This document shows positions 1 through 7,787 of a stretch of 17,445 bases of DNA, in pieces; the stretch's first letter is position 1; each line of letters begins with the position of its first letter. The translations under genes and the position numbers were made by a program. The notes beneath the pieces were generated by a model, which did not search any database, was not told where the DNA came from, and was given only the letters and a program-made list of their open reading frames with translations. The stretch is from Cocleimonas sp. (GTDB lineage Bacteria; Pseudomonadota; Gammaproteobacteria; Thiotrichales; Thiotrichaceae). The DNA is taken from the NCBI GenBank assembly GCA_023145535.1, contig JAGLDQ010000142.1, forward strand, positions 1-17,445, in the 5' to 3' direction.

Positions 1-527
1 AGTACATAGCCGTTCAGATCATTGCCAATGACTTCTATAATATTGTCACGAAAGCCGATACGGTTTTCAAACAGGCTAATAAACTCCATTTGTTTACCCA
101 CCGTTTTAAGCGCTTCGGAGAATTTTGCATTGAATAATTCATGTACAGAATCTTTATCAGAGGCGCGCTCAACACCAATCGATTTTGCTACTTTTAAGAC
201 ATCTTCGGTGGTTTCATTCACGCGCAAATAAAAGGCAACGGTTATATCAGCACGGATATTATCGTGGCAGATGAGTCCTTCTTTATTGCGTCGGTCTATT
301 TCTAGCGTAATTAATGAGATTTTCATTAATTCTTTTTTATTGATGACGGGCCAGACAATGCCGCCTGTAAATTTCACCGTGGGTATGGAGGACATATCAT
401 TAATAATTAACGCCCAGCCTTGAGGCACTTTGACGTAAAAACGACTGAACGACATAATTAAACCAGCGACAATAACCGCGATGACGGCCAGACTGATGAG
501 GACGATGATGATGAGTGAGCTTCCCAT
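1..527 (-). CDS. yqiK: Flotillin/YqiK-like SPFH-domain membrane protein, partial (3' end outside window)
   Basis: The visible 175 codons start at an ATG at 527, preceded by a good Shine-Dalgarno sequence (AAGGAA, 534-539). Residues 3-27 form one hydrophobic anchor (GSSLIIIVLISLAVIAVIVA). A soluble region follows with the pattern FYVKVPQGWALII, FTGGIVWPVINKKE, ISLITLEIDRRN and IRADITVAFYLRVN, which is typical of the SPFH (band 7) domain of flotillins. Family proteins are about 500-600 residues, with a long coiled coil after the SPFH domain, so roughly two thirds lies beyond position 1. Flotillins scaffold membrane microdomains at the inner membrane. The upstream same-strand gene is YqiJ-like, and yqiJ-yqiK is a known pair in enterobacteria, which strengthens the call. 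Whether this is YqiK proper or another flotillin class cannot be settled from the N-terminus. Confidence 0.85.
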   Translation of the reverse strand, partial: MGSSLIIIVLISLAVIAVIVAGLIMSFSRFYVKVPQGWALIINDMSSIPTVKFTGGIVWPVINKKELMKISLITLEIDRRNKEGLICHDNIRADITVAFYLRVNETTEDVLKVAKSIGVERASDKDSVHELFNAKFSEALKTVGKQMEFISLFENRIGFRDNIIEVIGNDLNGYV

Positions 528-601
528 TGGTTTTTCCTTGTTGTTTTTAGGTATTAGCTAGGTCGGTAGCGTTGTGTGGCCAACCTTTTTATAGAGTATT
601 A

Positions 602-630
602 TGAATAAATATATTCTATTATTGTTTCAA
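602..630 (-). promoter_or_regulatory. Possible promoter in front of the flotillin gene
   Basis: On the minus strand a TTGAAA (-35, 630-625) and a TATTCA (-10, 607-602) are 17 bp apart in AT-rich DNA, about 75 bp before the flotillin start. The -10 match is poor. The 225-bp gap after yqiJ makes an internal promoter plausible, but this is a visual match only. Confidence 0.25.
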
Positions 631-715
631 TGATTTTAAGGCTATCGGTATCGCCAAAATCTATGCCATTTTACGACAATAAAACAGATGCTTAGACGCG
701 ATAGTGTATCGGTAT

Positions 716-745
716 GTAAAAAGAAATAATTGATCAAACGATCAA
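716..745 (-). terminator. Weak terminator-like hairpin between yqiJ and the flotillin gene
   Basis: The sequence TTGATC-AAAC-GATCAA (730-745) gives a perfect 6-bp stem with a 4-nt loop. Read on the minus strand it is followed by a T-rich stretch (TTATTTCTTTTTA). It lies a few bases after the yqiJ stop codon. The stem is short and AT-rich, so it may act as a leaky attenuator, leaving some read-through into the flotillin gene, and not as a full stop. Confidence 0.4.
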
Positions 746-752
746 GCGCTTT

Positions 753-1385
753 TTATAGAGCTTCTAGACGATAAGTATGACTCTCAGCAAGATATTCCTT
801 AAGGAGTACCTTATCCCCCGCCTTATAGTCATTCGGTTCTTCTGCTCGAACTTGTAAGATCAAACCCGCCCCACCATCACTTAATTCGACAGTACCATGT
901 AGCTGATTAACTTTCCCTGAGCGAATAGTGGCAGTTCTACCGATAAAATCATTTGCTGATGCGCCTCTGGTTTCTTTTCTTAGTTTTTTAAAGAAGGGTC
1001 TTAAAGGGCTGAGTAAGGTAATAACAATAGGTAATGCGAGAGCAGGGGAGAGGATGAGTAGCCAGAAGCCTAGGGCAATCTGCACAAGTTCATTATCAAT
1101 TTCTTTTGCCATTGTATTGAGAAAGAACTCAACCATATAAAAGCAGAGTATCCATGCGACAAAGACGACCAGTGATAGAGAGAGTGTGAGCGGAATACCA
1201 TCGAGCCTGAATCTTGAAAGCCAGCCCGCTAAACCGTTTGTGTTATCAACCTCCATATCGGTCTCTACCGCATCAAATCCGCCAAGGCCGAACATTGATA
1301 TTAGCCAGTAAAGCACCACGAGTGCTAAAAGACCAGTATAGAAAATAGTTGGAAAGGTAAAGGCGTTATTTAGAAATTCGATCAT
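753..1385 (-). CDS. yqiJ: YqiJ-like inner-membrane protein with C-terminal OB-fold (NfeD-type) domain
   Basis: This 210-residue protein has the length expected for YqiJ. Hydrophobic segments lie at about 14-33 (IFYTGLLALVVLYWLISMFG), 66-90 and 102-127. A soluble C-terminal part (about 146-210) follows, containing FIGRTATIRSGKVNQLHGTVEL and the ending KVLLKEYLAESHTYRLEAL, which fits the small beta-barrel of NfeD-related proteins. Such proteins are partners of flotillins, and the next gene on this strand is a flotillin, as in E. coli yqiJ-yqiK. The likely role is assembly or regulation of flotillin membrane domains. The ATG at 1385 has no clear Shine-Dalgarno sequence; upstream is AT-rich (AATTATAAAAATAAATT), so the start is less certain than the frame. 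Confidence 0.82.
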   Translation of the reverse strand: MIEFLNNAFTFPTIFYTGLLALVVLYWLISMFGLGGFDAVETDMEVDNTNGLAGWLSRFRLDGIPLTLSLSLVVFVAWILCFYMVEFFLNTMAKEIDNELVQIALGFWLLILSPALALPIVITLLSPLRPFFKKLRKETRGASANDFIGRTATIRSGKVNQLHGTVELSDGGAGLILQVRAEEPNDYKAGDKVLLKEYLAESHTYRLEAL

Positions 1386-1505
1386 AATTTATTTTTATAA
1401 TTAATCGTGTTACGTATCGTTCCCACACTTGAGCATTCACGTTAAACCCTCAGTCATAAGGAATGAAAATTCGGCATTAGTTTGGGAGGTTATTCAATGC
1501 TTCTC

Positions 1506-2333
1506 TTAAGCATAATGATATAACCATTTAGAAATACGCTTCAGTGTTTTCTGAAAGTCTTTGTGTTTTACGGGCTTTAGTAAATAAGTTGTTGCGCCTG
1601 CAATAATGCCTTCTACTTCGTCGAGCGGTTCTGTTTTTCCACTGAGCATGATAACAGGTGTTCTTTTATAATTTTCTTTTTTACGCAGTGCTTTGCATAC
1701 CTCATAACCATAAATATCAGGCATAATAATGTCCAGAAAAATAAGATCATATTGAGTTTTATTAATCTTTTCTAATGCGTCTTTGCCACAGTTGGCATAA
1801 TCTGCACTGATGGGAGTATCGCGTAATTCGAGTTCGAGCTGTTTTCTAATCGCGGCGCTGTCATCAACCACTAAGGCATGGAAATCACCTCTTTCAGTGC
1901 TCATTGCCGCTACTTTTTTGGGTGACTTTATTTTAGTTTTTTGTTTGACCGCTACTTTTTTCTTGATAGGCAGGGAGTCGGTTGTTGGTTGTGTTGATCC
2001 TGCAACGTCTTCGTTAGTGGGTGATGTGTTTTTTTCTTCACCTGCTTGTTCTAAAGCGCGCATCACTCGGGTAATTAACAAAGGGCGTTTGATTTTATAG
2101 TCACCAATAATGCAATCATCATTATCGCTAATACTAATGATAACGTGTGATTTTTGTTGTTGTAGCGCCGATGCCATTGCATCAGGGTCATCATTGACAA
2201 TAAGAATAGCGGCCGATTCGGCCGAGCTTTTATGAAATTTATGACCTTTTTTTTCTACAAATCCAATCACGCGATCAAAGACTGCTAAGTCTTTTGTAGA
2301 TAATCCAAAAAAGCAGAGCCCGACACTTTTCAT
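1506..2333 (-). CDS. Two-part response regulator: degenerate N-terminal domain plus C-terminal CheY-like receiver
   Basis: I start this gene at the ATG at 2333, one base after the chpA-like stop codon. A TTG at 2345 would extend it by four residues, but its only ribosome-binding candidate is too close. The 275-residue protein has a C-terminal receiver (about 150-275) with the acidic pair D157/D158 (LVVDDS), phospho-acceptor D201 (FLDIIMPD), a switch Ser at 231 (IMLSGKTEP) and K253 (LLKPVK), so it should accept phosphate. Residues 1-96 look like a second, alpha/beta domain lacking receiver active-site residues but ending in KRPLLITRVMRALEQA, as receivers do. A Lys/Pro-rich linker (about 100-145) joins the two. 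As the last gene of the chemosensory operon it is probably an output of the ChpA-like kinase. Its effector is not evident: no DNA-binding, GGDEF or PilZ domain is seen. Confidence 0.85.
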   Translation of the reverse strand: MKSVGLCFFGLSTKDLAVFDRVIGFVEKKGHKFHKSSAESAAILIVNDDPDAMASALQQQKSHVIISISDNDDCIIGDYKIKRPLLITRVMRALEQAGEEKNTSPTNEDVAGSTQPTTDSLPIKKKVAVKQKTKIKSPKKVAAMSTERGDFHALVVDDSAAIRKQLELELRDTPISADYANCGKDALEKINKTQYDLIFLDIIMPDIYGYEVCKALRKKENYKRTPVIMLSGKTEPLDEVEGIIAGATTYLLKPVKHKDFQKTLKRISKWLYHYA

Positions 2334-2334
2334 T

Positions 2335-5300
2335 TTATTTTCCAACCTTTTCTAGTTTTTCAGTTTCGACTTGTTCTATCGTTGCTTGTAGGGTACTGCT
2401 ATCGACAGGTTTGGTCAAATACTCATCAACACCCGCTTGTTTTGCAAGTGTTCGATGTTTTGTGGTGCTACGTGATGTTACCATGATAATGGGGAGATTT
2501 TTTGTTTCAGCCCCGATACGTAGTGATTCCACCATTTCCAAACCATTCATATTGGGCATTTCCAAATCAGTAATCACGAGTTTAAACGGTGTTTTTTCTA
2601 ATTGTCGCAAGGCATCAGCACCATCAACGGCAGTGCCAACCTCATGTCCTTGTGCTTCAAGCATTAGGCGTAATGCGGTGCGGTTACTGAGCGAGTCATC
2701 GACCACCAGTATTTTATGTTTATTCACATTAATGGCCGTTGAGTCGGTGATATTAATGGGGGCTTGTAATGCACGCTGCATTGAGGTGTGCAATAGATCA
2801 AATAGGTTTAATACAGGGGCTACAACGCCATCGGGTAAGAGGCAAACCCCGTTGACACCGGTAATATTCGTCATCCACGGTTTGAGTGTTTTTATGGTGA
2901 TATTGAGTGGTTTAAGGACTTGATCAACATAGAGCGCAACGTGTTGCTGGCGATGCTTGATAATCAGCACAGATTGGCTTTTATCACGGATAAGTCTTGA
3001 AGTAGACCACGATAATAAAGTTGAGAGTGCGATCAGTGGAATCTGTTTTTGCTGAAATTCTATAAATAATTGTTCGTTCTTTTGGGCCACGCTGTTTTGG
3101 CTTAAATAATAAACCTGCTGGATGGATGCATTTGGAATGGCTAAGGTATTGCCCAGCACCTCAACGAGTAAAATATTAGCGGCAGATAGGGTGAGTGGAA
3201 CTTGTATGCGTATTTCACTGCCTTTGTCTTTCGTGCTATCAATGGAGAGTTTACCCGATAGGTTTTGCACGGCGAGATTCACTACATCCATGCCCACACC
3301 ACGCCCTGAGGTTTCGGTCACTTTAGCGCGCGTTGAGAGGCCAGCTAATAAAATTAGGCGGAGTTTTTCATCTTTTGATAGCTTTTCATCGTGATTGATT
3401 AAGCCTTTTTTGATCGCGGCTTGATAGAGCGTTTCAGCATCAATACCCGCCCCATCATCTTTAAGCGTTAAGGTGATTTGATCGCCTAGCTGAGTAAATT
3501 TTAGTTGAATTTTGCCTGTTTTATCTTTGGACTTTTGGGTGCGGATGTTAGCAGGCTCGATACCATGATCAACCGCATTACGTAGTAAGTGGAGCAGGGG
3601 ATCAACCAGACCTTTAATGATATCGGTATCCAGTGCGATTTCTTCGCCAATAATCTCTAGTTCGGCTTTTTTCTTTGTTTGGCGACAGGTTTCACGCACA
3701 ATGCGTTGTAGGCGGGGGGTTAGAATTTTAACGGATTCCATACGCATATTAAGTACGGTACTATTTAACGCATGATTCCGTTGTTTCTGTGTTTGTGCTT
3801 GTACGTTTAACCGATTGAGTTGCCGTGCTAAAGAGAGCGACATTTTGCGATCATCTTCAATGGATTCAGACAGCAAGCCTGTAATACTATGCAGCTCGTT
3901 ATAACTATCCATTTCCAGACTATCCATCGGTAATGTATCGGGTTTTATATTTGTTTTCGTTTTATGTGTGGCTTGTTTCGCGTTAAGGGTGTTTTGCTGG
4001 TTCACTGTCCATTCTAGCTCGTCCAATAGTGTGCGAATACGGTCGTTTTGTTCATTAATATGCTGTCGTTCGCCGAGTAATTCGCTAATTTGATTCGCCA
4101 TCTGTGTATTGGCGGTAATTAATTCGCTAGAAAAACCTAATAAAGTATCGATAACAGAAACAGGGACACGTAAGGTGGTCTCATTTAGGTGAGTACGCTG
4201 GATTGTGGGTGTGGTGACAGGGGGCGGAGAGAGGGCGCTAGGCGTTGGTAATATGGCTTCAAGTGGACGAAAATTTAGACTAACTTTACGGTTTTCCTTG
4301 GCTTCATCCGTATTGGTTTTTTCTTGCGGCTCTTTGACTTTATCAATGGTTTTAGGCGGATCTTTTTTGATCGGTTTAATCGCCTCTTTTTCTACTAAGG
4401 GTTCGGCGGATAAATGCTGCTGCCAATTATTTAATTTTTTATACAACTCAGGATATTCTTTCGGGGGCGTACCCTCTGAAAGTAAAGAGTCATAAAGGCT
4501 TTCGAGTAAATTGGCTGACTCACTCAGTAATATGGATAGACTGGGAGGTAGCTTATTTTTGCTGGCATAATCGAGAATTTCTTCTAAAGGCTGGCAGATA
4601 TTAGCGACAGGGCTGATACCAACTGTTGCACTAGTGCCTTTAATGCTATGCGCTAAATGAGATGATTTTTTGCAAGCATTGCTTAGCTCTGTGCTGCGTT
4701 TGCCTTTCGTATTTTTTCCCTGTTTGGCAATATCCCGAAGCAATGTTGCAATTTCTACTACATGCTCAGGGGTTTCACCCAGATAGGCTTCTAATATTTC
4801 AGGGTGTATGTCTTTATTCCACGCTAGCGCATAGTGACTGTTTTTATCGTTAGTCTCTGGCGGGTTGATGGCGCTCGCTTTTTTATCGGATGTTTCTTCT
4901 ATTTTTGGTGGTTGATAAATATACCCAGAAGAGAATTTATTATCCCATAAGGTTAATTGTTCTAGCAAGTGTGGGTATTGCTGAGGCGGTTGGCTTTGGG
5001 TCAGTAAGCTATCAAACATGGCTTCTAAGCAATCGGATGATTCAACTAATAGATCGGCGGTTTTGGGTGGGAGTTGCTGCTCAACAGAATAGTCCAGTAT
5101 ATCTTCCAGCTTATGTGCAAAACTAGCAACAGCATCCAGCCCAACAACCGCACTCGAGCCTTTAATTGTATGTGCAATTCGCGCCGCCGATTGATGTGTT
5201 TCCTTATTGGCACCGCCTAGGCTGATGGTTCTAATCAGTTCAGCCACCTCGATCGCCTGATCGGGGGTTTCAAGATAGAAGGCTTCTAAAAGCTCAGGGT

Positions 5301-5790
5301 GTACATCATCATCGGGGGCGAGTCGATAGGAGGATTGATACGTCTGTTCTACGGGGGGGGATGCATTATTTTCGAGTGAGTCAAGCAGTGGTTGCAAGGC
5401 TTGTTGGTCAATTGCAATCTTCCAATTGTTATCAAGCAACGAGGTTTTTAATTCAGAAGATAATTCATCATCATGCTGTTGTAATAAGGCGGCTAATAGC
5501 TCAATCCATGTCGAGAACAACCCTGTTTCATGGTGTTGTATTAACTGTTTTGAATCTGTTTTTAAGATAAGCACATTATTATGCGCCCATGTGACAATCG
5601 GTGTTAATAACTCATAATGATAGCGCTTCGTAATATCAACGAGGCGTGCCGACTCAATTTGAGTCGATTGAAAAATTTGTTTTTTATCGGCTTCCGTAGC
5701 GCGAGGAAGTTGGTTAATATTGGCAAACTCCATTGCCACATCTTCTAGCGCTTCAGCAATAGCAAGGTAGGTGTCAGAATCTAAATGCAT
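2335..5790 (-). CDS. chpA: ChpA/CheA-like hybrid chemosensory histidine kinase with two Hpt domains, CheW-like domain and receiver
   Basis: This 1151-residue kinase has an uncharacterised N-terminus (1-160) and two similar Hpt domains. These carry phosphorylatable His at 207 (RIAHTIKGSSAVVG) and 381 (HLAHSIKGTSATVG). A Pro/Lys-rich linker (460-535) and an alpha-helical dimerisation region (about 540-700) follow. The HATPase has an N box LLRNAVDHG (N738), G1 DDGAGID (778) and G2 SGRGVGMD (828). Next come a CheW-like domain (about 870-1005) and a C-terminal receiver with D1031/D1032, phospho-acceptor D1075 (ITDLEMPN), T1105 and K1127. This is the ChpA plan, but Pseudomonas ChpA is more than twice as long with many more phosphotransfer domains. 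It phosphorylates its own receiver and the stand-alone receivers of the operon under control of the PilJ-like receptor. The gene begins 5 nt after the receptor stop, suggesting coupling. All catalytic motifs look intact. Confidence 0.93.
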   Translation of the reverse strand: MHLDSDTYLAIAEALEDVAMEFANINQLPRATEADKKQIFQSTQIESARLVDITKRYHYELLTPIVTWAHNNVLILKTDSKQLIQHHETGLFSTWIELLAALLQQHDDELSSELKTSLLDNNWKIAIDQQALQPLLDSLENNASPPVEQTYQSSYRLAPDDDVHPELLEAFYLETPDQAIEVAELIRTISLGGANKETHQSAARIAHTIKGSSAVVGLDAVASFAHKLEDILDYSVEQQLPPKTADLLVESSDCLEAMFDSLLTQSQPPQQYPHLLEQLTLWDNKFSSGYIYQPPKIEETSDKKASAINPPETNDKNSHYALAWNKDIHPEILEAYLGETPEHVVEIATLLRDIAKQGKNTKGKRSTELSNACKKSSHLAHSIKGTSATVGISPVANICQPLEEILDYASKNKLPPSLSILLSESANLLESLYDSLLSEGTPPKEYPELYKKLNNWQQHLSAEPLVEKEAIKPIKKDPPKTIDKVKEPQEKTNTDEAKENRKVSLNFRPLEAILPTPSALSPPPVTTPTIQRTHLNETTLRVPVSVIDTLLGFSSELITANTQMANQISELLGERQHINEQNDRIRTLLDELEWTVNQQNTLNAKQATHKTKTNIKPDTLPMDSLEMDSYNELHSITGLLSESIEDDRKMSLSLARQLNRLNVQAQTQKQRNHALNSTVLNMRMESVKILTPRLQRIVRETCRQTKKKAELEIIGEEIALDTDIIKGLVDPLLHLLRNAVDHGIEPANIRTQKSKDKTGKIQLKFTQLGDQITLTLKDDGAGIDAETLYQAAIKKGLINHDEKLSKDEKLRLILLAGLSTRAKVTETSGRGVGMDVVNLAVQNLSGKLSIDSTKDKGSEIRIQVPLTLSAANILLVEVLGNTLAIPNASIQQVYYLSQNSVAQKNEQLFIEFQQKQIPLIALSTLLSWSTSRLIRDKSQSVLIIKHRQQHVALYVDQVLKPLNITIKTLKPWMTNITGVNGVCLLPDGVVAPVLNLFDLLHTSMQRALQAPINITDSTAINVNKHKILVVDDSLSNRTALRLMLEAQGHEVGTAVDGADALRQLEKTPFKLVITDLEMPNMNGLEMVESLRIGAETKNLPIIMVTSRSTTKHRTLAKQAGVDEYLTKPVDSSTLQATIEQVETEKLEKVGK

Positions 5791-5795
5791 TGCGA

Positions 5796-7673
5796 TTACC
5801 CATTACTGACCAGTTGTTTTTCAGCGCTATCAGATGAGTTGCTGGCTCGCTTAGGGACGATTTTATTCTCCTCTAGTGTAAAGACATTAACGGACTGCAC
5901 GAGTGCTTGCGTATTATTAACCATGTCTTTAGTCAGGATGCCTAAGGTATCCATTTTTTGACCTGTGGTTTGTGTCGCTTTGAGGATCTCAGAAGCACGT
6001 GTCTGAAGTTTGTTACTGATGGCAACCTGTTCCTTAGAAGCTTGTGCAATGGATTCAACAGAATGCGTCAACTTATTCGTTGCATTCAGTGTTAATTGCA
6101 TTTGCGCTGAGGCTTCTTCGGCAAGAGAAGAACCCGTTATCACTTGCTCGATGGTATTATCCATCGTACTTATGGTGGTACGTGTCTCTTGTTGGATATT
6201 TTTGATGAGGTTAGCAATCTGGTCGGTTGATTCACGAGAGCTTTCTGCCAATCGTTGAATTTCCTCTGCGATAACGGAGAAGCCTTTACCCGCTTCACCG
6301 GCTGATAATGCCTGCATACTGGCATTCAATGCCAGTATGGTCGTGCGCTCAGTAATGGTGTTGATCAGGTCAATGATATGGGTGATTTCCTGTGAGCGCT
6401 CCCCCAGCCGTTTGATGCGTTTTCCCGTCTCTTGAACGGTGTCACGAATATTCGCCATACTATCCACCGTCTTGGATACCGATTGATACGCTTTTTCAGT
6501 TGCAGCCGTGGTTTTATTGGCAATTTTATTGGCAGATACCGATGATTGTGCGATTTGATCTAATCGTTCAATAAGGTAACTGACGGCTTCAGAGGTTTGC
6601 TCCGCTTCTAAACGCTCTGACTCCGCTAATTCTTTAACTGTTGTGGTGTGCTCATCAACCGTTTGTGAGGTTGACTCAACGGTTAATGCAATATTACGTA
6701 CTTTCTTCAAAACATCGCTAGTGTCAATGGCCAGTTGATTAATCGCATCAGCAAGAGGGCCTGTTGCATCCTCGGTTACGGTTGCACGAACGGTGAGGTT
6801 TCTTTCACTTAAATCAGCAACAGACTCCAGTAAAGAAAAGACAGAGGTGTTGAGTATTTCATTTTCTTTTTGGATATTAAGATCGGTCATATCTCTTTCA
6901 TCAAGCAACTGGTTTAGTGCTTCGCCTAACTGCGCTAATTCATGGTCTCCCGATACTCTGGTGCGTGCGCTTTTATTGCCTCTATTTAGTGCGTCGATGG
7001 TTGAAGTTAATGCATTTGTTTGTTTTGAGATAGACCTGAACACTAAATACCCTAACAAGGCTAGAAGAAAAAGAGTAAAGGCGAGTAAGGAAAGAATAAT
7101 ATTCTTATTACTGATTGATTCTTTCGTTGTGGACTCAACTTTATTATTCATTAACGCTTCATTTTCTTCCTGAAATTTTGTCAATGCGTGAACGTATGGA
7201 TTAAAGTATTCCTGCATTTCTTCACGAATAGCCAAGCCTAAGTGATTACTATTTTTACTTTGGATAATTTTGATAAAGTCATCAAAAGAGCTTAGAAAAA
7301 TGGGTAGTGTTTTATTGATAGCAATAACCTGTTGGTTATTTTGGAGGTTATTATCATTTATGAGCGTTTCAAGCTGTTTATGTTTTTCTAAAATGGTAGC
7401 ACGAGATTGGGTTAAAATTTTATGACCTTCGCTCCATGTAATTTTGTTTGATTGGATATTAAGGAGAGGGGTTCTTGTTTGAGCGAGTACAACGAGTACT
7501 ATTTGCCCTGCTAGAGAGGTTCGACTCATGCCAGTAACAAGGTCATCTAAGGTCTTTTTGTTGTCATCTAAGGTTAAAACAACAATCGAGCCGAAGATAA
7601 GGGTAAGGATAATAGGTAAAAAAACCAGCAAGCCTAAACGTGTGCGTAAATTTAGTTTTTCAAAGTTAAACAT
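5796..7673 (-). CDS. pilJ: PilJ-like methyl-accepting chemotaxis receptor
   Basis: The 625-residue transmembrane receptor starts at an ATG at 7673 with GGAAA about eight bases upstream. It has TM1 at about 13-35, a periplasmic helical domain at 36-189, TM2 at about 191-213 (NIILSLLAFTLFLLALLGYLVF) and a HAMP domain at about 214-266. A second HAMP-like stretch (about 270-330) follows, then a coiled-coil signalling domain (340-600). The hairpin tip ERTTILALNASMQALSAG (442-459), then EAGKGFSVIAEEIQRLAE, matches the PilJ group (NASxQA and EIQRLAE). It carries Thr at the position usually Asn in QTNILALNA. In the Pil-Chp system PilJ signals surface contact or a ligand to the ChpA kinase through CheW proteins. 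The unusual neighbour is a periplasmic binding protein encoded directly upstream, a candidate ligand-delivery partner. No C-terminal CheR/CheB tether pentapeptide is present; the tail is Ser/Lys rich. Confidence 0.9.
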   Translation of the reverse strand: MFNFEKLNLRTRLGLLVFLPIILTLIFGSIVVLTLDDNKKTLDDLVTGMSRTSLAGQIVLVVLAQTRTPLLNIQSNKITWSEGHKILTQSRATILEKHKQLETLINDNNLQNNQQVIAINKTLPIFLSSFDDFIKIIQSKNSNHLGLAIREEMQEYFNPYVHALTKFQEENEALMNNKVESTTKESISNKNIILSLLAFTLFLLALLGYLVFRSISKQTNALTSTIDALNRGNKSARTRVSGDHELAQLGEALNQLLDERDMTDLNIQKENEILNTSVFSLLESVADLSERNLTVRATVTEDATGPLADAINQLAIDTSDVLKKVRNIALTVESTSQTVDEHTTTVKELAESERLEAEQTSEAVSYLIERLDQIAQSSVSANKIANKTTAATEKAYQSVSKTVDSMANIRDTVQETGKRIKRLGERSQEITHIIDLINTITERTTILALNASMQALSAGEAGKGFSVIAEEIQRLAESSRESTDQIANLIKNIQQETRTTISTMDNTIEQVITGSSLAEEASAQMQLTLNATNKLTHSVESIAQASKEQVAISNKLQTRASEILKATQTTGQKMDTLGILTKDMVNNTQALVQSVNVFTLEENKIVPKRASNSSDSAEKQLVSNG

Positions 7674-7723
7674 GTATTATTTCCATTTGACTAGTGCCGC
7701 GAAGGATACACTCGCGTCATAAC

Positions 7724-7748
7724 GCACTTGGAGTAAACATCCAAGTGC
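7724..7748. promoter_or_regulatory. Perfect stem-loop between binding-protein gene and receptor gene
   Basis: GCACTTGG (7724-7731), a 9-nt loop and CCAAGTGC (7741-7748) form a perfect 8-bp stem in the 114-bp gap between the binding-protein stop and the receptor start. On the transcribed (minus) strand there is no T-run directly after it, so it is unlikely to be a classical terminator. A position 3' of an abundant periplasmic-protein message fits an mRNA-stabilising or partial-attenuating element that would keep binding protein in excess over receptor. This role is inferred. Confidence 0.55.
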
Positions 7749-7787
7749 AGAGGCAATATTTTTTCAGCATTGTTATTGTTTGCTGTA

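Noticed and set aside
1416..1424. GGGAAC on the minus strand upstream of yqiJ, like the -35 of an envelope-stress ECF sigma factor
   Set aside because: No matching -10 element is found at 15-17 bp, and the motif alone is too short to support regulation by an ECF sigma factor.
2411..2923. 170-codon plus-strand open frame inside the kinase gene
   Set aside because: It is antisense to the conserved CheW-like and receiver domains of the kinase, has no recognisable domain, and is a typical shadow of a long gene.
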